64,000 nucleotides of DNA from Actinoallomurus iriomotensis (GCF_030269445.1 NZ_BSTJ01000003.1:868001-932000), one strand, 5' to 3'. Shown: positions 1 through 8,412, counted from the first letter of the stretch. Numbers and translations are program-made. The notes: generated by a model not told the origin, from the sequence alone.

Positions 1-72
1 GAGCACCGCGAACGCCGACTCGTCGCCCGCGCGGGCGGCGGCCATGACCGCGTCGTCGTCTGCCGTGCTCAT
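1..72 (-). CDS. RNA polymerase ECF sigma factor, N-terminus only (cut by window edge)
   Basis: An ATG on the minus strand at 72 opens a frame that runs off the left edge. The 24 visible residues read MSTADDDAV followed by MAAARAGDESAFAVL. The A-A-R-A-G-D-E-x-A-F pattern is the usual first helix (region 2.1) of ECF sigma-70 factors, which recruit core RNA polymerase to stress promoters. Only the extreme N-terminus is present, so the subgroup cannot be named. It is divergent from the MFS transporter, and the 74 bp between them must hold both promoters. Confidence 0.7.
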   Translation of the reverse strand, partial: MSTADDDAVMAAARAGDESAFAVL

Positions 73-146
73 CGGTCCCTCCCCGGCCTCGTCTCCGAGT
101 CGACGGCGCGACCGTATCGTCACCGAGATCCTGACAGTAGTCGTCA

Positions 147-1418
147 GTGTCGGCGTCCACGCTGAGATCCGCTCTCCCCATCTCCTGTGAGGACTTCTTG
201 GACGCGTCATCCCGCCGGGCCGAACGCCTGCTCACGCCCGCCGTCTTCATCACCTCGCTGGGCAACAACATCCAGGTCATCGCGGCGTCCCTCCTCCTCG
301 TCCGGGCGGAGGGATCCATGCTGGCGGTGGGCTGGCTGTTCATCGCCATGGCCGTCCCGCAGGCACTGCTGTCGCCCTTCTTCGGCCGGCTCGCCGACCG
401 GGTCGACCGCCGCCTGCTCTGGCTCGGGTGCGATCTGGCCGGCGCGGCCGCCGCCCTGGCCCTGCCGGTGGGCGTCGCGCTCGGCGGGCCACGTGACCTG
501 GTCGTGTACGGGGCGGGCCTCGCCCTCGCGGTGGCCAACGCCCTCTTCGTCCCGGTCGGCGCGGCGCTGATCAAGGAGCGCGTGCCGGCGGGCGAGCTGC
601 GGCGCTTCAACGCGAACTACGAGATCGCCATGCAGGCCGGCATGCTGCTGTCCGGCTCGATCGGCGGGTTCGCCGTGCAGTGGTTCGGGGCGATGCCGCT
701 GTTCGTGTTCAACGCGGCGACCTTCGCGGCGTCCGCGATCTGCGTCTTCGCCCTCGGCCGGGGCCCGGCGCGCCCCGCTCCGGCACGGCCGTCGGCCGCG
801 CCGTACCGAACCTCCCTGCCCGGCGGCACGGGCCGGCTGATCCTGCTGTACGCGCAGACCGGCATCGTCATCACGGTCTTCAACGCCCTGTTGCCGATCC
901 TCGTCGTCGTCGAACTGCGTCGCGGCAGCGGCTTCCTCGGCGTGGTCGACGCCCTCGGCGGCACGGGTTTCCTGTTCGCCGCCGCGGCGTACCGCGTGAT
1001 CGGCAGACGCGTCGCCGATCTGCCGATCGCGATCGCCGGGCTCCTGCTCACCGGCGTCGGGCTGGTGCTCCAGCCCCTGTACGGCGTCGCCAGCCTGGTG
1101 TCGTGCGTGCTGGTGGGCGCGTCGCTGCTGGGCCAGGCGCGCATCGCCTCACGTGCGCTGCTACTGACGTCGGTCGCGGAGAGCCAGGCCGGCCGGCTGT
1201 TCGGCCTGGCCAACGGGTGCGGCCTCGCGGGGACCATCGTCGTCATGCTGGGAGTGTCGGAGGTCACCGATCACTCCGACAGCCGGTACGGGTTCGCGAC
1301 GCTCGCGGTGATCACCACGGCGGCCACACTGCTGGTCCTGGCCGCGAGCCTGCTCACGGCGGGGCGGGCCCGGCGGCCCGAGCCGCCGGCACCGCTCGTA
1401 CCGGCGGAACAGGGTTAA
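147..1418 (+). CDS. MFS transporter (EntS/MFS_3-like exporter)
   Basis: This 423-residue membrane protein has about 12 hydrophobic segments. Between TM2 and TM3 it carries GRLADRVDRR, the MFS signature G-x3-D-R-x-x-R-R. The first ~35 residues are hydrophilic and the C-terminal tail is Pro/Arg-rich. The layout resembles MFS_3 exporters of small molecules or siderophores, but the substrate cannot be read from the sequence. The start is GTG. Its TAA stop overlaps the TAA of the convergent CDGSH gene at a TTAA palindrome. Confidence 0.88.
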   Translation: MSASTLRSALPISCEDFLDASSRRAERLLTPAVFITSLGNNIQVIAASLLLVRAEGSMLAVGWLFIAMAVPQALLSPFFGRLADRVDRRLLWLGCDLAGAAAALALPVGVALGGPRDLVVYGAGLALAVANALFVPVGAALIKERVPAGELRRFNANYEIAMQAGMLLSGSIGGFAVQWFGAMPLFVFNAATFAASAICVFALGRGPARPAPARPSAAPYRTSLPGGTGRLILLYAQTGIVITVFNALLPILVVVELRRGSGFLGVVDALGGTGFLFAAAAYRVIGRRVADLPIAIAGLLLTGVGLVLQPLYGVASLVSCVLVGASLLGQARIASRALLLTSVAESQAGRLFGLANGCGLAGTIVVMLGVSEVTDHSDSRYGFATLAVITTAATLLVLAASLLTAGRARRPEPPAPLVPAEQG

Positions 1419-1642
1419 CTCCGGCGGCGGCGGTGGCTCGTGTCGCACAGCGGGAAGCGCCGGCTGCGGTGACAGGCGCAGATCGCGACCATGAAACGGT
1501 CGGAGACGACCGTCGTACCGTCGGCGAGCAGGATCTCGACCGGCCCCTCGACCAGGACGGGGCCGGCCGGTACGACGACGACGCGCCTGCGGTCTCCGCG
1601 CGGCGGGACGCCGGGGTCCGGCTCACGATCGCTGTTCGGCAC
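1415..1642 (-). CDS. CDGSH iron-sulfur domain protein
   Basis: This 75-residue protein has the [2Fe-2S] ligand set near its C-terminus: CACHRSRRFPLCDTSH fits C-x-C-x2-S-x3-P-x-C-D-x-S-H, with Thr in place of the usual Gly. Known CDGSH proteins bind a labile, pH-sensitive 2Fe-2S cluster and act in redox or iron sensing. It is the last gene of a minus-strand operon and overlaps the end of the methyltransferase gene by 20 bp, which indicates translational coupling. The GTG at 1642 is the only reasonable start. The cellular role is inferred only from the family. Confidence 0.85.
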   Translation of the reverse strand: MPNSDREPDPGVPPRGDRRRVVVVPAGPVLVEGPVEILLADGTTVVSDRFMVAICACHRSRRFPLCDTSHRRRRS

Positions 1643-2288
1643 GGATCACCACCAGTTCCTCATAGCGCTGTTCGGGGTAGATCAGCCCGCGTTCCTCCAG
1701 GTCGTGGGCCCGCGCCGTCATCACCGGCCCGAACTGCTGGCGGCGGCGCGCGCCGACGGTCACGTGCAGGCCGGCCGTACGCAGGAGGTCGACGGTGCTC
1801 TCGATCCCGCACACCGCCGACTGGACCATCAGCAGCGTGCCGCCCGGGGTCAGCAGCGAGGGGGCCACCGCGCAGAGCCGGTCCAGGACCGCGCGCCCGC
1901 GGGCGCCCCCGTCCCAGGCGCGTCTCGGCCCGCGCGGATGTGCGGTGTCGCTGGAGCAGACGTACGGCGGATTGGCGACGATCAGGTCGAACGCCTCATC
2001 GCGAACGGCGTCCACCAGATCGCTCCGGACCACGCGTACGGGCAGCCGCCGGAGCCACACGTTGACCCGCGCGGCGAACACGGCGTGGGAGCAGACGTCC
2101 ACCGCGACGACCTGGGCGGCGCCGCCACGCGCGGCGGCGAGCGCGAGGGCTCCGGTCCCGGTGCCGACGTCCAGCACCCTCACCCCGACCCGCACGGTGC
2201 GCAGGGCCTCGGCCAGCAACCAGGTGTCACCCTGCGGCCGGTAGACGCCTGGTGGCCTGAAAAGCCACACGAACAGCTCATACCGCAT
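1623..2288 (-). CDS. HemK2/MTQ2-like protein methyltransferase
   Basis: This is an S-adenosylmethionine-dependent methyltransferase of about 221 residues. Motif I is VLDVGTGTGALALAAA, and the catalytic NPPY (VANPPYVCS) marks the HemK/N6-glutamine class, which methylates glutamine side chains such as the GGQ loop of release factors. I chose ATG 2288 because the conserved segment RPPGVYRPQGDTWLLAEAL begins shortly after it. A TTG at 2321 would add 11 residues. Neither start has a clear Shine-Dalgarno, and the first ~40 bp are AT-richer than the neighbours. It lies between the redox enzyme and CDGSH genes in one operon. The target in this context is unknown. Confidence 0.82.
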   Translation of the reverse strand: MRYELFVWLFRPPGVYRPQGDTWLLAEALRTVRVGVRVLDVGTGTGALALAAARGGAAQVVAVDVCSHAVFAARVNVWLRRLPVRVVRSDLVDAVRDEAFDLIVANPPYVCSSDTAHPRGPRRAWDGGARGRAVLDRLCAVAPSLLTPGGTLLMVQSAVCGIESTVDLLRTAGLHVTVGARRRQQFGPVMTARAHDLEERGLIYPEQRYEELVVIRAEQRS

Positions 2289-2354
2289 TTGTGCTGCAAA
2301 AATACGCAGGCGGCGGGTCAAGAAACTCTGGGCATCTCTTGGTTCCGGGGTGGG

Positions 2355-3347
2355 TCAGGTGAGCACGGGGGCCCGGAGCGACGACTCGCCCGCGCGCCAG
2401 GCACCGAGCAGCCGGCCGCCCAGCCGCTCCTCCAGCATCGCGGTCGCCTGCGCGCCGAGCACGACGTCGGCGGCCAGGTACGGCTCGGCCGCGAGGAGAT
2501 CGCCGACGACGTCGCGGCGGAGGACCTGCTCGTGCACGGCGTCGGCCTCGATGTGCTCGGTGAAGAAGACCTCGGCCCCCGGCCGGGCGCCCAGACGTTC
2601 GAGGGCCTCGGCAAGCCGCTGGGCGCCGGGCGGGGTGCTGATCTCGGCGGCCGCGAAGTGCCCGACCAGCGCTCCTCGCAGCGCCCGGTGCAGGCCGAAC
2701 AGCGACATCATGTTCACGGTCGCCAGCGTCACGGCGGGAACCGCGTCGAGGTAGCGCCCGTACGCGGGATCGAGCCCGGTCTCCCGCATCAGCTCCGCGA
2801 ACAGCCGCGCGTGCATCCGCTCCCCCCGTCCCCCGCCGAACTCGTCGTACTCGACGGCGACGAGCGAGGCCTTGGCCTGCCCGCGCAGCCGCGGGATCAC
2901 CCAGGCGTGCGGGTCGGCCTCCTTCAGGTGGTAGATCGAGCGGTGCACGAGGTACTCGCGCAGCTGCCACCATTCACCGTGGTCCCGCAGGTAGGCGCTC
3001 ACCCCGGTGTCCTCGGTCGCCTCGGCGGTCACCCGGCGCAGCGCGGCGCCCACGTCGTCGCCGCCGGGCAGCTCCGTACGGATGGCGTCGAGGAAGACGC
3101 GTTCCATGCGGGCACGGAGCCGCAGCAGTCCCGGCTCCCACTCCCATTCCGGATCGACCCGGTCGAAACCGCGGTAGTGCAGCTCGTAACAGGTGTAGAG
3201 CGCGAGCTGGAGATCCTCGCCGAAGGGATCCGCGTCCATCCTGGCGATGGACGCCGGCGCACCGTCCCGCAGCACGGAGACGACCGCCGCCGACAACGGC
3301 CCCCGCGCCTCCGGCAACGGCGGCGCGACGATGACGTTCGACGTCAC
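2355..3347 (-). CDS. iron-containing redox enzyme family protein (haem-oxygenase-like fold)
   Basis: The product is about 330 residues, mostly helical, with spaced His/Glu pairs such as ELHYRGF, EYLVHRSIYHLKE, EYDEFGGGRGERMHARLF and FFTEHIEADAVHE. These fit the two-iron ligand set of the Haem_oxygenas_2 (HDO-like) superfamily, whose members do O2-dependent oxidations. The GTG at 3347 is preceded by AAGGAGG at 7 nt, a very strong site. A longer in-frame reading through the upstream tandem repeats exists but has no ribosome binding site and is rejected. It is first in an operon with the HemK2-type methyltransferase and CDGSH protein, so an iron-linked protein or metabolite modification unit is plausible (inference). 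Confidence 0.82.
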   Translation of the reverse strand: MTSNVIVAPPLPEARGPLSAAVVSVLRDGAPASIARMDADPFGEDLQLALYTCYELHYRGFDRVDPEWEWEPGLLRLRARMERVFLDAIRTELPGGDDVGAALRRVTAEATEDTGVSAYLRDHGEWWQLREYLVHRSIYHLKEADPHAWVIPRLRGQAKASLVAVEYDEFGGGRGERMHARLFAELMRETGLDPAYGRYLDAVPAVTLATVNMMSLFGLHRALRGALVGHFAAAEISTPPGAQRLAEALERLGARPGAEVFFTEHIEADAVHEQVLRRDVVGDLLAAEPYLAADVVLGAQATAMLEERLGGRLLGAWRAGESSLRAPVLT

Positions 3348-3377
3348 GAGGTTCCCTCCTTCCCTCGGCCCTGGCTT

Positions 3378-3453
3378 GTCCACAACCGCGGGGACGCCTT
3401 CCTTCGGGAGGTCTCGGCCCTTGACAATGGAAGTGGGCTGGAGCCCCCAGGGC
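3378..3453. repeat. dispersed element copy A (DnaA-box-like site plus conserved core)
   Basis: Reading on the plus strand, TTGTCCACA (3378-3386) is followed 36 nt later by TTGACAAT (from 3421) and then by GTGGGCTGGAGCCCCC. The same order, spacing and similar bases occur at 17222-17296 and, inverted, at 26121-26200. TTGTCCACA equals the preferred Streptomyces DnaA box. The function is unknown. It separates the redox-enzyme promoter from the YbdK-like gene. Confidence 0.65.
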
Positions 3454-3669
3454 GGGCAGGGCGTCTCACCGGGCCGGGGGCAGGGCGTCCCACCAGACCG
3501 AGGGCAGGGCGTCCCACCAGACCGAGGGCAGGGCGTCCCACCAGACCGAGGGCAGGGCATCGCACCAGACCGAGGGCAGGGCATCGCACCAGACCGAGGG
3601 CAGGGCGTCCCACCAGACCGAGGGCAGGGCATCGCACCAGACCGGGGGCAGGGCGTCTCGCGGCGATGC
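3454..3669. repeat. 24-bp tandem repeat, 8 full units plus a partial one
   Basis: Units of 24 bp (GGGCAGGGCGTCCCACCAGA plus CCGA) run from 3454, 3478, 3502, 3526, 3550, 3574, 3598 and 3622, with a degenerate ninth from 3646. Units differ mainly at GCGTCCCACC versus GCATCGCACC. The array sits directly after the CCCCC core of element copy A, just as shorter arrays follow copies B and C. No promoter or gene is evident inside it. Confidence 0.95.
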
Positions 3670-3699
3670 GGGCGGGGGTCTTGCCTCGGTGGGCCGGCA

Positions 3700-4800
3700 T
3701 CAGCGGCGGCCCGTCTGCTGGATGAGCATGTCGACGACGCTTCGCAGGCCGTGGACGGCGGCGATGCGCTGGCGGGCCGCGCCGGTGCCGCTGTGGCCGA
3801 TCTTGCGGATCAGCGCGCGGACGGTCCGCAGGTCCCCGGTCTCCTCCAGTGCGGGGCGTATCCGGCGCAGGAGTTCATCCAGCAGGTCCCGGGCGGCCGT
3901 CCGGCGTTCTTCGAGCAGATGGATGCCCTGCCCCGTCAGGCCGTACCGGGCCGCCGACCACAGCGCGACCGTGCACAGCTGCTCCCCCACCGGCGCCGCC
4001 TCCCTGCCTCCGGCGAGTTCGCCGAGCGCGGTCACCACGAGGGCCCGTACGACGGCCGCCTGGAGCACCGCCTCGTCGACCGTGGCCGCCGCGTCGCTCG
4101 CCCGTACCTCGATCGTGGGCAGCCGAGGTGACGGTCTGGCCAGCCAGAACGTCGTCGTCCGGTCCGCCAGGACGCCGAGTTCGACCATACGGTCGAGGAA
4201 CTCGTCGTACGCGGCGGCGGAGGCGAACCACGGCGGGACGCCCCCGCCCGGAAAGCGCGCCTGCACCTGGATCCGCCAGCTCCCGTAACCCGAGTCGCGG
4301 CCGTGGTCGAACGGCGAGTTGACCGACAGAGCGACCAGCGTCGGCAGCCAGGGCCGCAGGTGGTTGAGCACGCCGACGGCCAGTTCGCGGTCCGGGACGC
4401 CGATGTGCACGTGGCAGCCGCAGGTCTCGTGGCCGACGACCGTGCCCGCCAGGATGTCGGCGATCCGCGCGTAGTGCTCGCCGGGCATGAACGGGGCCGT
4501 ACGTCCGGGCAGGACCGGGTTGCCCGTCGACACCAGCCGCACCCCCTCGGCCCGTGCCGCGGCCGCCAGGCAGGTACGCGCGTCCGCGAGCTGCCGGCGG
4601 AGTGTCTCCAGGTCACGGCACACGCCGGTCGCGGCCTCGACCTGGGTGGCGACGAGTTCCGCCTGGAACATCACCTCCGGTAGAGACGCCTTCGCCGCCC
4701 GGGCGAGCACCGCCGGCGCGTGCGGCGAGGTACGGCGGGTGACGGCGTCGACCAGGAGGAACTCCTCCTCGACCCCCATCGTCCGACCGTTCCTGTCCAC
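3700..4800 (-). CDS. carboxylate-amine ligase, glutamate-cysteine ligase family 2 (YbdK-like)
   Basis: The product is about 366 residues. It opens with TMGVEEEFLLVD, the hallmark of GCS2/YbdK enzymes, which join a carboxylate and an amine using ATP (weak glutamate-cysteine ligase activity in E. coli YbdK). Further family marks are the GHETCGCHVHIGVPD metal/ATP-site segment and the SVNSPFDHGRDSGYGSWR region. Length matches the family (about 370). I prefer GTG 4800 (VDRNGRTMGVEEE). A GTG at 4824 would place the start inside a perfect hairpin. The physiological substrate in actinomycetes is unknown. It appears monocistronic. Confidence 0.88.
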   Translation of the reverse strand: MDRNGRTMGVEEEFLLVDAVTRRTSPHAPAVLARAAKASLPEVMFQAELVATQVEAATGVCRDLETLRRQLADARTCLAAAARAEGVRLVSTGNPVLPGRTAPFMPGEHYARIADILAGTVVGHETCGCHVHIGVPDRELAVGVLNHLRPWLPTLVALSVNSPFDHGRDSGYGSWRIQVQARFPGGGVPPWFASAAAYDEFLDRMVELGVLADRTTTFWLARPSPRLPTIEVRASDAAATVDEAVLQAAVVRALVVTALGELAGGREAAPVGEQLCTVALWSAARYGLTGQGIHLLEERRTAARDLLDELLRRIRPALEETGDLRTVRALIRKIGHSGTGAARQRIAAVHGLRSVVDMLIQQTGRR

Positions 4801-4821
4801 CAGGCCGCACCTTCCCCGCAC

Positions 4822-4855
4822 CACCCGGTGTCGCCCCAGGCGGCGACACCGGGTG
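4822..4855 (-). terminator. 14-bp perfect hairpin between the membrane-protein gene and the YbdK-like gene
   Basis: CACCCGGTGTCGCC (4822-4835) pairs exactly with GGCGACACCGGGTG (4842-4855) around a 6-nt loop. On the minus strand it lies about 100 nt after the stop of the gene at 4956-5240 and just before the YbdK-like start, so it probably ends the upstream transcript or attenuates read-through. There is no U tract, as is common in actinomycetes. Confidence 0.65.
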
Positions 4856-4955
4856 CGCTCGTGAAACGTGAATCGCGTGCCGCGCCGGGTCGAAAGCCCT
4901 CTTCCTGGGGAAATGCCCAGCAGCGGCCACCGTCATACCGGCACGGCCGGCGAGG

Positions 4956-5240
4956 TCAGCTGACCGGCATCCTCTCGCGGGCGCGGCTCTTCATCCTCTC
5001 CACCCGCTCCGCCGGCATGGTCTCGCCCATCTCCTCTTCCATCCGCATGGCGTTGCCGAGCGCGAAGAAGGTCGGGGCCCACTGTCCGACGAAGATGCCC
5101 CACCGGTCCGCGCGGGCGATGCCACGCGACTCGATGTTGCGGGACATCATCCAGGACGCCACCGACATGCCGATGGACGCGAACCCTGCGGTATAGAGCA
5201 TCGAGGACGAGATACCCGCCTTGCGGAGCATGCTGATCAT
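4956..5240 (-). CDS. conserved actinobacterial hypothetical protein, probably membrane-associated
   Basis: The 94-residue product begins MISMLRKAGISSSMLYTAGF. An alternating hydrophobic N-terminal half is followed by WGIFVGQWAPTFFALGNAMR and a charged tail (EEEMGETMPAERVERMKSRAR). The WAPTFFALGNAM block recurs in small actinobacterial proteins of unknown function. The ATG at 5240 has a G-rich ribosome site (GGGGGGAAT). It lies downstream of the Nramp gene on the same strand with a gap of about 100 bp, so cotranscription is possible. No function is claimed. Confidence 0.7.
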   Translation of the reverse strand: MISMLRKAGISSSMLYTAGFASIGMSVASWMMSRNIESRGIARADRWGIFVGQWAPTFFALGNAMRMEEEMGETMPAERVERMKSRARERMPVS

Positions 5241-5342
5241 GACGATTCCCCCCTGAACTGTGCGTTTGCCTGCCGTAGCCGTACCCATCCAGCCAGTCCG
5301 CCACCCCACGCCCGGCGGCGGCCGCCGAAGGGGCCGAGCGGG

Positions 5343-6590
5343 TCAGCCCGCCAGGGCCTGGCTGATCAGAAAACCGTTGAGCGCCGTGATCAGGGCGGTG
5401 ACGACCGCGCCGGCGATGACGGTGGACTGGCGGTTGACCAGGTCCCCCATCAGCGTCCGCCGGCTCGTCAGGGCGATCAGCGGGATGAGCGCGAACGGGA
5501 TGCCGAAGGACAGCGCCACCTGGCTGAGGATCAGCGCCCGGGTGGGGTCCACGCCGGCGGCCAGGAGCGCGACGGCCGGGGCCATGGTGAGCAGCCGGCG
5601 GACGAGGACCGGAATCCTCCGGCGCAGGAAGCCGTCCATGATGATCTGGCCCGCGTACGTTCCCACGCTGGACGAGGCCAACCCCGAGGCGAGCAGGGCG
5701 ACGGCGAAGGCCACCGCGGCGCCGGGTCCCAGGACGTCGCCGAGGCCCGCGTGGATGGCCTGGAGACCGCCGGGGTCGTGGCCGTGGAAGGCGGTGGCGC
5801 CCACGGTCAGCATCGTGATGTTGACCAGCCCGGCGACGCCGAGGGCGACGAGGATGTCCACGCGGCTCGACCGCAGCGCCGCACGGCCGGACTGGCGGCG
5901 TGTCAGCGCCGAGTGCAGGTAGATGACGTGCGGCATGACCGTGGCGCCGACGATGCCCGTCGCGAGCAGGAGGCTGTCCGGGCCGGCGAGGCGCGGGACG
6001 AACCCGCCGGCGGCTCCGGCGAACGACCCCGCCCGTAGGGCCTGATACAGGAAGCCGGCCAGGACGATCGCGAGCATGCCGCCGATCACCACCTCGAACC
6101 GGTGGCGGCCCCGCGGTGCCAGCGCGAGCAGCCCGCACGAGACGACCGCGGTGATCGCCGCCGCGGGCAGCAGGGCGACGCCGAACAGCAGGTTCAGGGC
6201 GATCGCGCCGCCGACGAACTCGGCCAGGTCGGTGGCGACGGCCACCAGCTCGGCCTGCGCCCACAGCATCCAGGTCAGCGGGCGCGGCAGGTGGTCGCGG
6301 CACAGCTCGGGCAGGGTCTGCCCGGTCGCGATGCCGAGTTTGGCGGACAGCGCCTGGACGAACATCGCCAGGACGTTCGCGACGGCGACGACCCACAGGA
6401 GCAGGTATCCGTAGCGGGCGCCGCCGGACATGTTGGTCGCGAAGTTGCCCGGGTCGACGTACGCCACCGAGATGACGAACGCCGGCCCGCACATGCCGGC
6501 GATGCGGCGGGCTCTGGGGGCGGCCGTCGGGCGGGATGCGACCGGAGGGAAGGTCTCCTGATACTGAGCCGGATCGAGCACGACAGTCAC
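5343..6590 (-). CDS. mntH: Nramp family divalent metal (Mn2+/Fe2+) transporter
   Basis: This 415-residue transporter has about 11 hydrophobic segments. The metal-binding motifs are intact: AYVDPGNFATN in TM1 (DPGN) and GATVMPHVIYLHS in TM6 (MPH). Nramp proteins import Mn2+ or Fe2+ with protons. The GTG at 6590 follows AGGAGAACAG. The next gene upstream on the same strand encodes a manganese-catalase relative, so manganese supply and oxidative defence may be linked here, although that catalase lacks its active site. I saw no MntR or Fur box. Confidence 0.92.
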   Translation of the reverse strand: MTVVLDPAQYQETFPPVASRPTAAPRARRIAGMCGPAFVISVAYVDPGNFATNMSGGARYGYLLLWVVAVANVLAMFVQALSAKLGIATGQTLPELCRDHLPRPLTWMLWAQAELVAVATDLAEFVGGAIALNLLFGVALLPAAAITAVVSCGLLALAPRGRHRFEVVIGGMLAIVLAGFLYQALRAGSFAGAAGGFVPRLAGPDSLLLATGIVGATVMPHVIYLHSALTRRQSGRAALRSSRVDILVALGVAGLVNITMLTVGATAFHGHDPGGLQAIHAGLGDVLGPGAAVAFAVALLASGLASSSVGTYAGQIIMDGFLRRRIPVLVRRLLTMAPAVALLAAGVDPTRALILSQVALSFGIPFALIPLIALTSRRTLMGDLVNRQSTVIAGAVVTALITALNGFLISQALAG

Positions 6591-6696
6591 CTGTTCTCCT
6601 CATGGCCGCGGAACCTCGGCCGGGCGTGCCGGACGGGGGATCCCGCGCCGGAGGCCCCGCACGGCTCGCGGTGGGGCTCCGACGCCTGCTCCGGCC

Positions 6697-7215
6697 TCAG
6701 GTGAACTTGTCCTTGAGCTTGCCCAAGGGTCCGGTCTCGGTGCCGAGGACGGGACCCTTGGGTTCACCCATGCTGCCGTCGTAGGTGGCGTAGAGCTTGG
6801 GGTCGGGCGGGGGCGCGGCGGCCAGGTCGCCGAGGGGTTCGGGGTCCATGAGGTAGGTGAACTCGTGTTCGCCGTCGGGCTGAAGCCCCGATGCCCAGCC
6901 GCCGTCGGTGGCGGCGGCGCCGTCGGACAGGTGCCAGATGGTCTGGGCGTGTTCGGCGTGTTCTTCGTCGAGGAGGGCGTTGGGCGCGACGGTGGTGGGT
7001 TCGAGGCCGATCTCCTCGGTCGCCACGTCCATGATCAGGTCCTTGTACTTGCCGGGCATCCGGCAGTTCCAGCCCTGGAACAGGTACTGCATCGTCACGG
7101 TCATCTCGCCGTACGCCCCGCCGATCAGCTCCTGGAGCTTGTGTGCGAACACGTGGTCGGGCTTCTCGGGCTTGGCGTCGAACTGCAGATGGTCGGTGTG
7201 CCGGAACACGCTCAC
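6697..7215 (-). pseudogene. manganese catalase-like protein with the catalytic core deleted in frame
   Basis: The 172-residue frame keeps the N-terminus of Mn catalases (MSVFRHTDHLQFDAKPEKPD, then GGAYGEMTVTMQYLFQGW) and their C-terminus (HAQTIWHLSDG, GEHEFTYLMDPEPLGD). Full-length relatives are close to 290 residues. Glu37 and the Glu67-Glu68 ligand pair remain, but Leu71 sits where the metal-binding His should be, and the segment with the second Glu/His pair is missing after about residue 75. A dimanganese site cannot form. It is either a decaying gene or a non-catalytic derivative. The open frame and start region (GAGGA before GTG) are intact. Confidence 0.7.
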
Positions 7216-7495
7216 TCCTCACGATCGGTGTCAGACGTGAGGGACGCTATGCGGCACTCGTCTCCCACCCGTCACCACGGCGTCGCCGCCTGCGCCACCG
7301 CTCCCGCCGTGTCCCGCTCCGGGCCGGGCCGCAGGCGCGGATGACCAGCCGTACGAGGCGGTGACGGGGCCGTGACGAGCGGGTCGGCGACCTCTGTCAG
7401 CGCGGCGTTACCGGCATGCAGACGGGTATTTGCCTCAAAGCGGGTAGGCGACGTCTCAAGTGCGTATTTCGACACCCGCCGCCCCGGAGGACGCG

Positions 7496-8245
7496 ATGGC
7501 CGCCATGCCGCAGGCAGAGCACGTCACCGCCGGATACACGGTGCGCCTGCTCGGCGGGTTCGAGCTTCGCCGGGGAGACCGGACCATCGCCGCGAGCCCG
7601 TCCGCGCAACGGCTGCTCGCGTACGTCGCCACCCGGCGCGCCATGGTCAACCGGGCGGCCGCCGCACGGGCCCTGTGGCCCGACTATCCCGACCCACGCC
7701 CCGCGGCGAACCTGCGGTCGGCCCTCTGGCGGCTACGGCGGGAGCACGGGGGCGGCCCGATGATGTCGACCGCACACGGACTGGAGCTGCGGCGGGACAC
7801 GGTCGTCGACCTCCAGACGGTGCACGCGAGGACCGCCGCCCTGTCGTCCGCGCCGGACACCTCGTGGGACCTGGACCTGGCGGTGCTGCGGCAGGACGTG
7901 CTGCCCGACTGGGCCGATGAGTGGCTGCTGCCGACGCGCGAGTGGTTCCGGCAGATCCGGCTGCACGCGCTGGAGACCCTGTGCACGCGACACTGCCGGT
8001 GCGGCCGCTTCGACGCGGCGCTGGAAGCCGGCCTGGCGGCCGTCGACTGCGAACCGCTGCGGGAGAGCGCACACCGCGCGATCGTCCGGGTGCACCTCGC
8101 CGAGGGCAATCCGGCCGAGGCACTGCGCCAGTACGAGCTGTACCGGCGGCTGGCAGGCAGCGAGCTGGGGTTGCGCCCGTCGCAGCAGTTCCGCGCACTG
8201 ATCGCCCACCTGCTCGGCCGCCCGATGGACGTCCAGGCGACCTGA
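7496..8245 (+). CDS. BTAD-domain (SARP/AfsR-type) transcriptional regulator
   Basis: The product is 249 residues. Residues ~15-95 form an OmpR-like winged helix (YTVRLLGGFELRRGD ... ALWPDYPDPRPAANLRSALW). Residues ~95-245 match the bacterial transcriptional activation domain, including GRFDAALEAGLAAVDCEPLRES and AEALRQYELYRRL. There is no C-terminal ATPase or TPR part, so it is the small SARP form, whose members often activate local gene sets by binding direct repeats. The ATG at 7496 is 5 nt after GGAGG; a GTG at 7460 lacks such a site. GGGTA at 7442-7446 upstream could be a SigB-type -10. No target cluster is obvious next door. Confidence 0.85.
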   Translation: MAAMPQAEHVTAGYTVRLLGGFELRRGDRTIAASPSAQRLLAYVATRRAMVNRAAAARALWPDYPDPRPAANLRSALWRLRREHGGGPMMSTAHGLELRRDTVVDLQTVHARTAALSSAPDTSWDLDLAVLRQDVLPDWADEWLLPTREWFRQIRLHALETLCTRHCRCGRFDAALEAGLAAVDCEPLRESAHRAIVRVHLAEGNPAEALRQYELYRRLAGSELGLRPSQQFRALIAHLLGRPMDVQAT

Positions 8246-8412
8246 GCGCGGCGGCGTCCACCGGTCCGGCCGATGGAGGGCCGTCGCGCCCACTCAATCG
8301 ATCACAGCTCCGAGTCGGGCTTTACGTCCGCCTTCGCAACGCATACCGGCGGCTTTCCCAGACCCGTCATCGTTATTGGCCGTGTTGCGGTGCTGGGCGC
8401 CCGTGGTGCGGG

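Noticed and set aside
3348-3632. N-terminal extension of the redox enzyme through the tandem repeats
   Set aside because: It would add ~95 residues of PCPRSGG repeats, has no ribosome site, and bypasses the strong AAGGAGG at GTG 3347.
3454-3669. CRISPR array
   Set aside because: Units are contiguous with no spacers and no cas gene lies nearby.
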